Positions 1-8,384 of a stretch of DNA of 64,000 nucleotides are shown in pieces (the stretch's first letter is position 1; the number at the start of each line of letters is the position of its first letter). This DNA is from JBOGNO01 sp050747245 (GTDB taxonomy: Bacteria > Acidobacteriota > Terriglobia > Acidiferrales > UBA7541), in NCBI GenBank assembly GCA_050747245.1, contig JBOGNO010000003.1:248001-312000 (forward strand), in the 5' to 3' direction. Below the pieces are notes generated by a model. The model ran no database searches. It was given only the letters and a program-made list of their open reading frames with translations, and was not told where the DNA came from. Made by a program: the position numbers and the translations under genes.

Positions 1-349
1 AAGGCCCGTAGAGCCACGCGTGCCCGCGTCCCAGCCCGCATTCCAGCCGCCCGTTCGTTAGGATGTCTGCTTCGGCAATTTGTCCCGCCAGCCGCAGAGG
101 ATTTTCCAGCGGCAGAGTGTGCAGCGCCACGCGGAAACGGATGCGCTGTGTGCGCTGCGCCGCCGCCGCGAACATCGCCAGCGGGTTCGCGGAAATGGAA
201 AACTTCTGGAAGAAATGATGATCGATGCAGGAATACACGTCGAAGCCCGCCTGGTCGGCATGCTCGATTTGCTGGAGAATCTCGCGCGTCATCTGCGCAT
301 GCGATTTCCCGGGCGGCGTTTGCATTTCCACGTAGATTCCAAAGCGCAT
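1..349 (-). CDS. LLM-class flavin-dependent oxidoreductase (partial, 3' end outside window)
   Basis: The first 116 codons of a luciferase-like monooxygenase are visible. The protein opens with MRFGIYVEMQTPPG, and further in reads DVYSCIDHHF, SANPLAMFAAAAQRT and NGRLECGLGRGHAW, all typical of the TIM-barrel bacterial luciferase/F420-dependent family. These enzymes use reduced FMN or F420 to oxidise or reduce organic substrates in the cytosol; the substrate cannot be read from this part. The ATG lies 44 bases downstream of the flavin reductase stop on the same strand, so the two probably form a two-component monooxygenase in which the reductase supplies FMNH2. The gene is cut by the window edge, not visibly broken. 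The family call is firm; the cofactor (FMN or F420) is open. Confidence 0.85.
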   Translation of the reverse strand, partial: MRFGIYVEMQTPPGKSHAQMTREILQQIEHADQAGFDVYSCIDHHFFQKFSISANPLAMFAAAAQRTQRIRFRVALHTLPLENPLRLAGQIAEADILTNGRLECGLGRGHAWLYGP

Positions 350-393
350 GGCGTTTCCTTCCATCTTGCCGCGGGGCGAATAATCGCGGCAGC

Positions 394-894
394 TTAGAAA
401 TTCCCTTCAGGCAGTTTGCCGTAGCGGCCGCGATAAAAAAGCAGTGGCCGGCCGGCCACGCTGAAAATCTCTTCCACTTCCCCGACGAAAATCGTATGGT
501 CGCCGGCGCGGTGCGCCGCGAAGAGCCGACACTCGAGTTGCATGAGGCTTCCCTCGAGCACGGGCGTGCCTTGCTCTGTCACACGGAAGCGCACGTTCAG
601 GCGCTCCGCGTCTTCCCGGCTCTGTTCCGGTTTTGAGAAAAACTCCGCCAGGGCCTCCTGCTCTTCACCCAGCACGTTGACGCCGAATCGCCCGCGCTCC
701 GGAATCAGCGTGTGCGTTTGCGCGGCGTGATCCACGCACACCAGCACCAGCGGAGGTTTGAGCGAAACGGAAGTAAACGAATTCGCGGTCATTCCGTGCA
801 CGCGGCCCGGCTCTCGTTCGACGGTCACTACGGTCACTCCCGTGGCGAAGTGGCCGAGGGCCCTGCGGAATGCAGCTTGGCTCGGGGCGGTCAT
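394..894 (-). CDS. Flavin reductase family protein (HpaC/DIM6-NTAB type)
   Basis: A 166-residue protein that begins TAPSQAAFRRALGHFATGVTVVT, followed by GMTANSFTSVSLKPPLVLVC and, near the end, RPLLFYRGRYGKL. These are the FMN-binding split-barrel signatures of NAD(P)H:flavin oxidoreductases that supply reduced flavin to partner monooxygenases. It lies directly upstream of the truncated luciferase-like enzyme on the same strand, which suggests partnership. An in-frame ATG at 924 is preceded by a GGAAGAG-like site and would add ten residues. I chose 894 because family members usually start a few residues before the AFRRAL motif. The upstream TonB receptor stops at 980, so all three may share one transcript. 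Confidence 0.85.
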   Translation of the reverse strand: MTAPSQAAFRRALGHFATGVTVVTVEREPGRVHGMTANSFTSVSLKPPLVLVCVDHAAQTHTLIPERGRFGVNVLGEEQEALAEFFSKPEQSREDAERLNVRFRVTEQGTPVLEGSLMQLECRLFAAHRAGDHTIFVGEVEEIFSVAGRPLLFYRGRYGKLPEGNF

Positions 895-979
895 GGGCGC
901 GGCGTGCAAAATAGCGGACCGCATTCTCTTCCGCGATCCGGAAACCGCTCGCAGCAATCGCCGGCGCGTCGCGAAATTT

Positions 980-3900
980 TCAAAATGAGAAGCGCGCCAC
1001 GAACTGTAGCTGCCGCGGATTGAATACCGCGCGGGGCGTGCCGAAAAGCGAGCTCGGCGAGCCATCCTTGAATAGCTTTGTCGCGCCGAAGCAGCCGGGC
1101 GCATTCGGATCGGAATTGCAGAAGTCCGCCGCGAAATATACCGTGTTGAAGAATCTCACGTTCACAGTGTTCAGTAGGTTGAACGCTTCCGCGTCGAGCG
1201 TGAGGTTCAGCCTTTCCGTCAGCGGAAACATCCGCCCCACACGCATGTCGACAGTCTGTAGTGAGCCGCCATCAAACGTGTTGCGGCCTTCCGCTCCCAC
1301 GCGGTCGTTGTTGCCGAAAACGTCTCCGTTCACGTCCGACCCCGCGAAAATTGTGAAGTGCTGCGGCGATTGCAGCGTCACGATCGTCGAAAACTCCGAA
1401 TTCCTTAACAGGATGTTCCAGTTCGAGGGCGTGTTGTACACCAAGTTCCCCACGAAGCGGTGGCGGATGTCGTCCGACGACAGCGCGTGTTCCGCGCTTA
1501 TATTGCCGCTATCCTGCGGGATCAGCACGAAGCTCGGGTTCGGCCCGTCATCGAAAGTCTTGGAGAACGTGTAGCTGAAGCCCGCCGAAAAATGGTGGCT
1601 CAGCCGCTTGTTGAAGTTGACGAGCAACCCATCGAACTGCGAATTCCACCGTGAATCCGCCTCGAAGAACACGCCATACGCCCCGTCCGTAAAACCGGGA
1701 ATTCCGCCGTTTAGATTAGTGGGGTAGAAAAGCCCGCACGGGCCTCCTTTCGTGAACCCGGCTTTGTTCACATTCGAGAAATAAATATTCTTGCATGCAG
1801 AATGACCCTTCGAGTCGAACACCTGCACTTGTCCGGAAGGCGTGGGTTGGTTGATGTCAAAAAAGCTGCCGAGATGTACGCCCTTGATGTGCATGAACGT
1901 CAAACCCAATGTCGAATCGGCAAATGGCTGAAATTCCACACCCAGGCTGGCCTGCACACCGTAGGGGTTGTTGTGTAATTTGTTGAACCTTACGATCGTG
2001 TCGGCCTGCAAGAACCCGCAGAATGCCAGCGATGGTTGACAGAAACCGAAGGGAGAAGATCCGGGAGCGTCGGGATAGAGCCCAAGTTTGAGGAGCGAAC
2101 TCAGGGCCGCCGCATTAATGAATGGCGCGCTCGCGTAATCGAAGGTCTGCGTCGTCGAATTCAACGCATCCTCATTTACCGTTCCTGGAAACGTCGAGGG
2201 AGCGCCGGGAAATGTGCCTGTGCCTCCGCACGAGGGTATCTGGCACATCAGCAGCGGTGAAGGAATGATCCCGTGAAAGAGGCCGAAGCCGGAGCGGATG
2301 ACAATGTTTCGGCTCGTTCCCAGGTTATAGGCGAGTCCCACCCGCGGATCGAAATTCTTGAATTTGTCGGTCAGTGCCGCGCTCGGCCACGTCTCGAATT
2401 CCCACCGCAGCCCTCCGTTGAGCGTCAGCCGCGAAGTGGCGCGCCATTTGTCCTGAATGAACAGACCATTGTAGGTGTGGTCCAGCGTTCCCGTAGCCTG
2501 GCTGCTGACGGCCGATGGAATGCGTTTCCCCGCGTAGATAGCCGGATTGAGTGATGGCTCGCTGAAGTTCGGCGCTTGAAATCGCTCGAAGAATATCACG
2601 AAGGGGTGCTGGCATCCGGCAACGATCGTTCCGTTCGTCGGGCATCCCCCCACCCCGCCGTCCGTCCCCAGAAACGCCCCCAGACCCGGGAAATCCGCTT
2701 CGAACGGGAAAAAGAGCGGAAACGACTCTCGCGTGCTCACATAATCAAAATTCCCGCCGAAGCTGATGGAATGTTTCTCGTGGTTGATGGTGAAGTTGTC
2801 CACCATCTCAAATCGCTTTTCCAGATACGAATCGGGGTTGCCACGGTTCACGCCCACCGTGAAAAGGTCCTGCACCTCCAGGTGCGGCTGCGTCGTGTCC
2901 GTCGGAAAATTGAACGAGCGCCGCGCAAATTGTGCGCGAAATTCGTTGATCAGGTTGCTGCCGAAGAGCGATGTCAGGCTCCCTACCAGTGATTGATCGC
3001 GGATGAAATTATCCTTGAAGCCCGACGGCAGATCGAATCCGTCGTTGAGCGGCGACTGGTTCGTCAGCCGCGCGTCGGTCACGAAATAACGCAGGAACAG
3101 CAATTCATTCTGGTTGAAAGTGTGGTCCACGCGGATGAACCCATCGTCATAATTGCTCACGCGCAGCACGTTTAGGTTTTCGGGAGCAAGGCCAAATGCA
3201 ATCGTTTTCACTTGATTGATGGCCGCGATATTCTGGAGCACCACGGAATTGTAAAAGGGTGATTCCCCGCGCCGCTGCGCTTCATAATTCGCGAAAATAA
3301 AAGTTTTCTGCTTCTGGATCGGCCCGCCGATTTCCACGCCGTATTGATTCTGCCGCAGCGCGGTCAGTCCGGGAGCCTGCAGGATGCTTTTGGCATCCAG
3401 GTCGTTGTTGCGGAAATATTCGTACGCGGATCCGTGCCAGTCGTTCGTTCCGCTGCGCGTGATGATGTTGACGATGCCTCCCGTCGCGCGCCCGAAGTCG
3501 GTCGTGTAATTTGTATTGATGACGCGGAATTCTTGCACGGAATCCTGCGGCGGTGTCCCGCGCTGGATGCCCGAGGCCGTCGAGATGTCGTCCGCGCCGT
3601 CTACGGCGATGAAATTGAAATGGATGTTCTGCCCGGCAAAGGAAAGTTTCGTCACCGGCTCGATGATCACGTCCGTGCTCCCGGAAGTCGTGTCGCCGAT
3701 CTGCACCGCGGGAGAGAGCAGCGCGAAATCAATGAACTCGCGCCCGTTTACCGGCAGGCTTTGAATCTGCCGCTCAGTGATGACGTTGCTCACCTGCATG
3801 CGCGTGGGTTCCTGCGTTTCCGCCGTGGCTTCCACCACGGCCTTCTGCGTCACTTCGCCGACCGTGAGACTGAAATCGAGCGTCGCCACCTGGCCGATTT

Positions 3901-4192
3901 GCAGCACCACGTCTTTCGCTTCGGTCTTGAAGCCGGTCTGCTCGACCGTGACCGTGTACTCGCCCACTGGGAGCGCGGGGAGGCTGTACTCGCCGGAATC
4001 CGAGGCTTGCATGCTCCGCGTATAGCCCGTGCCCTTGTTCAGCACCGTGACTTTCGCTTTGGCGATGGACCCGCCGGTCGCATCCGTCACCTGACCGTTG
4101 AGCGTGGCCGTGACCGTCTGCCCCCGCAGTACCGGAGAAATGAAAAACGCTAGAAGAGCAACAAAAATCAGCCTGGCAGGATTCTTGAACAT
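980..4192 (-). CDS. TonB-dependent receptor, Oar-like, with N-terminal carboxypeptidase-regulatory domain
   Basis: A 1070-residue outer-membrane protein. The signal peptide is about residues 1-25 (FVALLAFFISPVLRGQ). A carboxypeptidase-regulatory-like beta-sandwich follows at about 25-110 (TATLNGQVTDATGGSIAKAKV, closing with a GEYSLPALPVGEYTVTV-type motif). A plug domain sits at about 125-250 and a long beta barrel ends in the terminal aromatic motif ARFSF. Acidobacteria carry many such receptors, thought to import or process large substrates using TonB energy; the substrate is unknown. The ATG at 4192 has a strong GGGGGAG site seven bases upstream; a longer open frame to 4231 has no support. 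A candidate promoter lies at 4254-4280. It precedes the flavin reductase on the same strand with an 85-base gap. Confidence 0.9.
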   Translation of the reverse strand: MFKNPARLIFVALLAFFISPVLRGQTVTATLNGQVTDATGGSIAKAKVTVLNKGTGYTRSMQASDSGEYSLPALPVGEYTVTVEQTGFKTEAKDVVLQIGQVATLDFSLTVGEVTQKAVVEATAETQEPTRMQVSNVITERQIQSLPVNGREFIDFALLSPAVQIGDTTSGSTDVIIEPVTKLSFAGQNIHFNFIAVDGADDISTASGIQRGTPPQDSVQEFRVINTNYTTDFGRATGGIVNIITRSGTNDWHGSAYEYFRNNDLDAKSILQAPGLTALRQNQYGVEIGGPIQKQKTFIFANYEAQRRGESPFYNSVVLQNIAAINQVKTIAFGLAPENLNVLRVSNYDDGFIRVDHTFNQNELLFLRYFVTDARLTNQSPLNDGFDLPSGFKDNFIRDQSLVGSLTSLFGSNLINEFRAQFARRSFNFPTDTTQPHLEVQDLFTVGVNRGNPDSYLEKRFEMVDNFTINHEKHSISFGGNFDYVSTRESFPLFFPFEADFPGLGAFLGTDGGVGGCPTNGTIVAGCQHPFVIFFERFQAPNFSEPSLNPAIYAGKRIPSAVSSQATGTLDHTYNGLFIQDKWRATSRLTLNGGLRWEFETWPSAALTDKFKNFDPRVGLAYNLGTSRNIVIRSGFGLFHGIIPSPLLMCQIPSCGGTGTFPGAPSTFPGTVNEDALNSTTQTFDYASAPFINAAALSSLLKLGLYPDAPGSSPFGFCQPSLAFCGFLQADTIVRFNKLHNNPYGVQASLGVEFQPFADSTLGLTFMHIKGVHLGSFFDINQPTPSGQVQVFDSKGHSACKNIYFSNVNKAGFTKGGPCGLFYPTNLNGGIPGFTDGAYGVFFEADSRWNSQFDGLLVNFNKRLSHHFSAGFSYTFSKTFDDGPNPSFVLIPQDSGNISAEHALSSDDIRHRFVGNLVYNTPSNWNILLRNSEFSTIVTLQSPQHFTIFAGSDVNGDVFGNNDRVGAEGRNTFDGGSLQTVDMRVGRMFPLTERLNLTLDAEAFNLLNTVNVRFFNTVYFAADFCNSDPNAPGCFGATKLFKDGSPSSLFGTPRAVFNPRQLQFVARFSF

Positions 4193-4253
4193 CGCTCCCC
4201 CTTTACTTGCGAAGTTCCCGCACCCATCCATAACTTCTACAAATTACACGCGG

Positions 4254-4280
4254 TTTATAATATGCTTCCGCGATTGTCAA
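4254..4280 (-). promoter_or_regulatory. Candidate sigma-70 promoter of the TonB receptor gene
   Basis: On the minus strand a perfect TTGACA (4280-4275) is followed after 15 bases by TATAAA (4259-4254). The spacing is short for sigma-70, but the region is an AT-rich island in GC-rich DNA and lies about 62 bases upstream of the receptor ATG. The intergenic space is shared with the divergent F420 reductase gene. No operator was recognised. Confidence 0.45.
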
Positions 4281-4423
4281 GAATGTTCCCAGGGCGCCAT
4301 GCCATGTCTTGCACTCAAATCGCTTCGCCCGTCCGCGCGCTGCCGCGGAATTCACCCCGCTGCAATTTTCAGACGCACGGGCGTCACAATCGTTTACGCC
4401 TTCCGAATTTTTTGCGGGTCTGA

Positions 4424-5113
4424 ATGAGTCGCACGATCGCCATCGCCGGTGGTACGGGCCCCGAAGGCCGCGGCCTCGCATACCGCTGGGCGCGCGCGGG
4501 AGAGGCAATCATCATCGGCTCGCGCGATCCCGCGCGCGCCGCGGAAGCTGCGCGGGAACTCAATCAAAAAATCGGAACGGGCGCACAGATTCGCGGCGCG
4601 GAAAATTCCGCAGCCGTCGCCGCCGCGGACATCACCGTGCTTACTGTGCCTTTCTCCGCGCAGGCGGCCACGCTCAAATCGCTCAAGAAATCCTTTCGCC
4701 CGGGCAGCATCTTGATTGACACCACTGTTCCGCTGGCCGCGAGCGTCGGAGGACAGGCCGCCCGCGTCCTCGGCGTCTGGCAAGGCTCCGCTGCGCAGCA
4801 GGCCGCCGAACTCGCGCCGAAGGAAATCGCCGTGGCCGCGGCGTTCCACAATGTTTCCGCCGAGCTTTTGAACTCCGAGGGCGAAGTGGATTGCGACGTC
4901 CTCATCTGCTCCGATGACGATCGTGCGCGCCAGGCCGCCAAAGAACTCGCCGAAAAAATCCCCGGCGTCCGCGCCGTGGATGCCGGGCGCCTCGAAAACG
5001 CCCGCATCGTCGAGCAGCTCACCGCCCTTCTCATCACCATCAACCAGCGCCAGCACGTCTCTCATGCCGGCCTGCGCATCACCGGACTCCCCCTTCCCCC
5101 TCCCCGTCGTTAG
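4424..5113 (+). CDS. npdG: F420H2:NADP oxidoreductase (NADPH-dependent F420 reductase)
   Basis: A 229-residue Rossmann-fold enzyme that transfers hydride between NADP(H) and coenzyme F420. The N-terminus IAIAGGTGPEGRGLAYRWA followed by IIIGSRDPARA is the diagnostic nucleotide-binding region. DITVLTVPF, SILIDTTVPL and AAFHNVSAELL match the family core, and the C-terminal ENARIVEQLTALLITIN helix is also typical. Length is normal. The gene stands alone, divergent from the TonB receptor. Its presence implies that the organism makes or acquires F420, consistent with, but not proof of, F420 use by the luciferase-like enzyme at the window start. The ATG at 4424 is set by the family N-terminus. Confidence 0.88.
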   Translation: MSRTIAIAGGTGPEGRGLAYRWARAGEAIIIGSRDPARAAEAARELNQKIGTGAQIRGAENSAAVAAADITVLTVPFSAQAATLKSLKKSFRPGSILIDTTVPLAASVGGQAARVLGVWQGSAAQQAAELAPKEIAVAAAFHNVSAELLNSEGEVDCDVLICSDDDRARQAAKELAEKIPGVRAVDAGRLENARIVEQLTALLITINQRQHVSHAGLRITGLPLPPPRR

Positions 5114-5116
5114 AGG

Positions 5117-5270
5117 TCACTTCAGCTTCGCGTATTCCGCTCTCGCTTCTTTCAGGACGGGGATGTCGGGGTCGCGCGGCAATTGTTTCGCGAGACCACA
5201 ATCGAGAATCTTGGCCTGCCTGCGCTCGTAGTCAAGTCAACGAATCGGGCGCAGCAGAAAGGCAAGGGGT
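5117..5270 (-). pseudogene. Remnant of a second Ser/Thr kinase gene: promoter block joined to scraps of coding sequence
   Basis: On the minus strand, the block from about 5270 to 5210 closely matches the promoter region of the kinase gene at 8005 (shared CTTGC, CGCCCG, TTCGTTGACTTGA and CGAGCGC in the same order). It is followed directly by an in-frame stretch reading QAKILDCGLAKQL, which resembles the kinase activation-loop motif ILDFGLAK with Phe changed to Cys. It then runs into PRDPDIPVLKEARAEYAKLK and a stop at 5117. To my knowledge the last part resembles the C-terminal tail of acidobacterial kinases that end in TPR repeats. Upstream the frame hits a stop, so no protein is made. I read it as a kinase paralogue collapsed by large internal deletions. 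Confidence 0.6.
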
Positions 5271-5300
5271 TGACCATAGATTCTTTGGGGCGGCAGGGGG

Positions 5301-8005
5301 CTAGCGGAAGTTGGACATCATGACGACGTCGCTCTTGTGTTCGCCGCGGGAAAACGCGAGGTGTTTGCCATCCTGGGACCATGCGTATTCGAACATGTCG
5401 CCACTCGGAAATCTGGTCAACTGAATGGGCATACCCCCCGATAGAGGCTGTTCCCATATATTGGTAGCGCGATCCCGCTTGAGCATGAAGGCAATGGCCT
5501 TGCCATCCGGAGTGAACTTAACCAATTGCGTGCCATACGGAGCGTCTAAGATATGCAGGGGCGCTCCACCGGAGGCCGGTGCGACAACCAGCTTGGATTC
5601 CATCTTGTTGTCCACAACTTTTTGCGATTGGTAACAGGCAAGCTTCCCATCCCATGAAAACGCGGTGATTGCGAACGGCAGATCCAGCTTGACCGGAGAA
5701 CCACCTTCAAGGGGAATGCGCCACAGCGCGGCATCCGAGGCATACACGACGGACTGGGAGTCGGCTGCGCATACGCCACCGCCTCCCAGCGCGTGTACCC
5801 CGAGTTTCGCAGGATTGGAACCATCGCCCTCGGCGCGCCAGAGTTCAAACGTTCCGTTGTGGAAAGTGCTGTAGAGAATGTGCTCACCGTCGGGGCAAGC
5901 GGAAAGCTGGAAATGCGGCTCGTGGTCATTCGTCAGAGGAACGCTGTTGCTGCCATCCGGATTCATGAGCACGTACTGCGCGCGCGAATTCTGTGCGGCA
6001 ATTCGATTCCCTACCCAGTTCAAACCTAACCCCAGGGTTTCGCCGGAAGTGATTTGCTTGGCGTCCGAGCCGTCCGCATTGGCCTCCCAGATATCGCTTG
6101 TGGTCGTATCCTGAAGGGCAACCAGAGAGTTTCCATCGCGTGTAACCTCCAAGCAGCACCGATTGTAGTTGGTGAGGTCATTGGTAAAGCGGCTGAGTTC
6201 ACCTTTGGGATAGCTGACAAACCAAATCTGTCCGCGTCCGCTCTCGGGATCGGTCCCCACCACCAGAATGCCGCTCGAATCCGGCAACCAGGCTACTGCT
6301 TGCGTGGGGACATCGAATGCGTGCAGGTCGCGCGCTTCACCGGTTTGGCTGGAAATCACCAAGAGAATCCATTCGGTGGCGTTGCCGCGTGTTTCCGGTG
6401 AGACCATCGCCAGGTTCCGGCCGTCCGAGGACCAGGTGACATTGGCCGTGCCCGGCCCAAAACCCTTGCGGCTTGCCAGCAGGTGTTCGCCGCTGCCGTC
6501 GCATTGGCAATCAAAATGTCATTGCCTGGCGGGTCGAGGATTCCACGGACAAAAGCGAACTGCTGGCCATCCGGCGAAAACGCGGGGGCTGAATCAATGT
6601 CGCGGATGAGTTGCCGCGGCGCGCCGCCCAAGACGGGCATCTGGTAAAGGTATCGAAAATTTGTCGTAGATTTGTCCGAGCGCACGAACATCACATAGTT
6701 TTCGTCGCGCGAAAAACTGAGCGCGACGAAGTGAACCTGATCGGGCGGTAGTACCTGCACATTGCTGGCAGTTGCCAGGTTCTGCACCCACAGACTTTCG
6801 TTGGCGCCCTCGTGCAGCTCATAGACGATGTAGCGGCCATCGGGAGAAAGCGCGGCGGCTCCCGCGTTGCCGGTGTTGGTAACCTATGTGATCTTCATGT
6901 TCTGCAGGTTTAAGCCGCGCGGACGATTCAACAGTTTGAACACAAAGACCGCGGCGAACGCGAGCAGCACAAGCACGAGCGCAAGCGCGGATTTGGCGAG
7001 CGCGCGGCGTTTTGCAGGGGCCGCGGCAGCAGCGCGGGATTGAGTGGGCGCGCTCGATTGAAGGGAGGTTGAAATCGCACCAGAGTCTGCGGGGACACTC
7101 ATCTTTCCGGAAGCAGAGTCGCGTTTCAGACGCTTCAGATCGGCGCGCAGGTCGGCGGCGTGCTGGAAGCGCAGGTCGCGATCCTTTTCCATCGCCTTGT
7201 GAATGAGTTGTTCGAGCTCTGCGGGAACATCAGGGTTGAGCCGCACGGGCGAGACGGGCGTCTTGTGAAGGATGGCGTCAAAAATCGCGCCGGAAGAGTC
7301 GCCGCGGAAAGGCACAACTCCTGTGACCAATTCGTAGAGGACGACTCCGAAAGAAAACAGGTCGGTACGCGCGTCAAGGGGTTTGCCGAGAACCTGCTCC
7401 GGGGACATATAAGCGACCGTGCCCATGGTGCTTCCGGGACTTGTCAATTGCTCGGCGTCTAATTCCGAACTGAGCCGCGTCGCGGTTGGTGCAGCTCCGC
7501 TGGCGGAGTCTCTTGTGGGGACAATCTTTGCGAGCCCAAAATCTAAAATTCTTGCGTGCCCGCGGTTGGTGATAAAAATGTTGGCGGGCTTGATATCGCG
7601 GTGGACGATGCCTTCGGCATGGGCTGCGTCCAGCGCGTCGGCAATTTCAATGGCAATTTCCAGAAGAAGATCTGTCTCCATGGGCTGGCCGGTGCTGATG
7701 TGCTTCAGCGTTTGGCCAGAAAGAAGTTCCATGGCAATAAACGCTTTTCCGTCCTCGAGGCCGATATCGTAAATGGTGCAAATGTTGGGGTGATTCAAAG
7801 CGGAAGCCGCTTGTGCTTCACGCTGGAAACGGGCCAGGGCTTGAGGATCGTTGGCTACCTTTTCGGGGAGGAATTTGAGGGCGACAGGCCGATGGAGCCG
7901 CGTGTCCTCAGCCTTATAGACAACACCCATCCCTCCGCCGCCGATTTTTTCCAGGATGCGGTAGTGCGATACGGTTTGGCCGATTAGAGACGCGGAGTCC
8001 GCCAT
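5301..8005 (-). pseudogene. Ser/Thr protein kinase with TolB/PD40 propeller sensor domain, broken by a nonsense codon and a frameshift
   Basis: The first 373 codons encode a PknB-type kinase: glycine loop GGGGMGVVY (22-30), Lys44, HRDIKPAN with Asp137, DFG at 155-157, SPEQ in the activation segment, and a single membrane helix near 335-358. A TAG at 6886-6884 then interrupts the frame. Reading past it gives VTNTGNAGAAALSPDGRY and further PD40/TolB propeller blades in the same frame. Near 6500/6501 one base is missing: the propeller continues in the next frame as DGSGEHLLASRKGF and runs to a stop at 5301. The intact protein would be about 900 residues with an extracytoplasmic propeller. Two separate lesions favour true decay over one sequencing error. 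The kinase half could still be made. The leader before the ATG is very short (see the promoter). Confidence 0.85.
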
Positions 8006-8014
8006 GTGGCGCTC

Positions 8015-8043
8015 ATCTTAGGCCGCGCTCGGAATCAAGTCAA
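8015..8043 (-). promoter_or_regulatory. Promoter of the kinase gene, nearly leaderless
   Basis: On the minus strand TTGACT (8043-8038) and TAAGAT (8020-8015) are separated by exactly 17 bases. The expected transcription start is only a few bases before the ATG at 8005, so the mRNA would be leaderless or nearly so, and no Shine-Dalgarno sequence is visible. The same block recurs in degenerate form at 5210-5270 ahead of the kinase remnant. Confidence 0.6.
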
Positions 8044-8384
8044 CGAAGCGGGCGGAGCAAAAAAGCAAGGAATTTGATTGGAGGTTCTTCGCCGCACACT
8101 CTACAATTCCACCGTCGCGGCCACAGGTTGCGACTACAAGTTTACGTGGATGGGAAGCAGCGATTGACGCGGCGAACATGCGGAAACTGACTTTTCAGAG
8201 GGCGGGGCGCGAAGGGACTGGGGGCGAGTTGCACATTTGGAAACAATGTCCGATTTCCGAATGGCCTTCAGGAGCGTCTGTGCTTAGTATTCCGAGCGGC
8301 TTCAAATAGATGGTGTCTCCAGGGCTTGGGAACATCCGCTCTCGCCAAGGAAAGCTGAACAGGGAGCGGTGATGGAGAGAATCG
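8044..8384. other. Intergenic region upstream of the peptide-modification operon
   Basis: About 340 bases between the divergent kinase pseudogene and the plus-strand operon. Apart from the kinase promoter block at its left edge I see no convincing gene, RNA or clear sigma-70 promoter. The promoter of the plus-strand operon must lie here, because its first gene starts at 8385. Confidence 0.4.

Noticed and set aside
3344..4153. Long plus-strand open frame of 269 codons opposite the TonB receptor
   Set aside because: It is the reverse of a well supported receptor gene, has an Arg/Asp/His-rich composition typical of antisense frames in GC-rich DNA, and has no recognisable domain.
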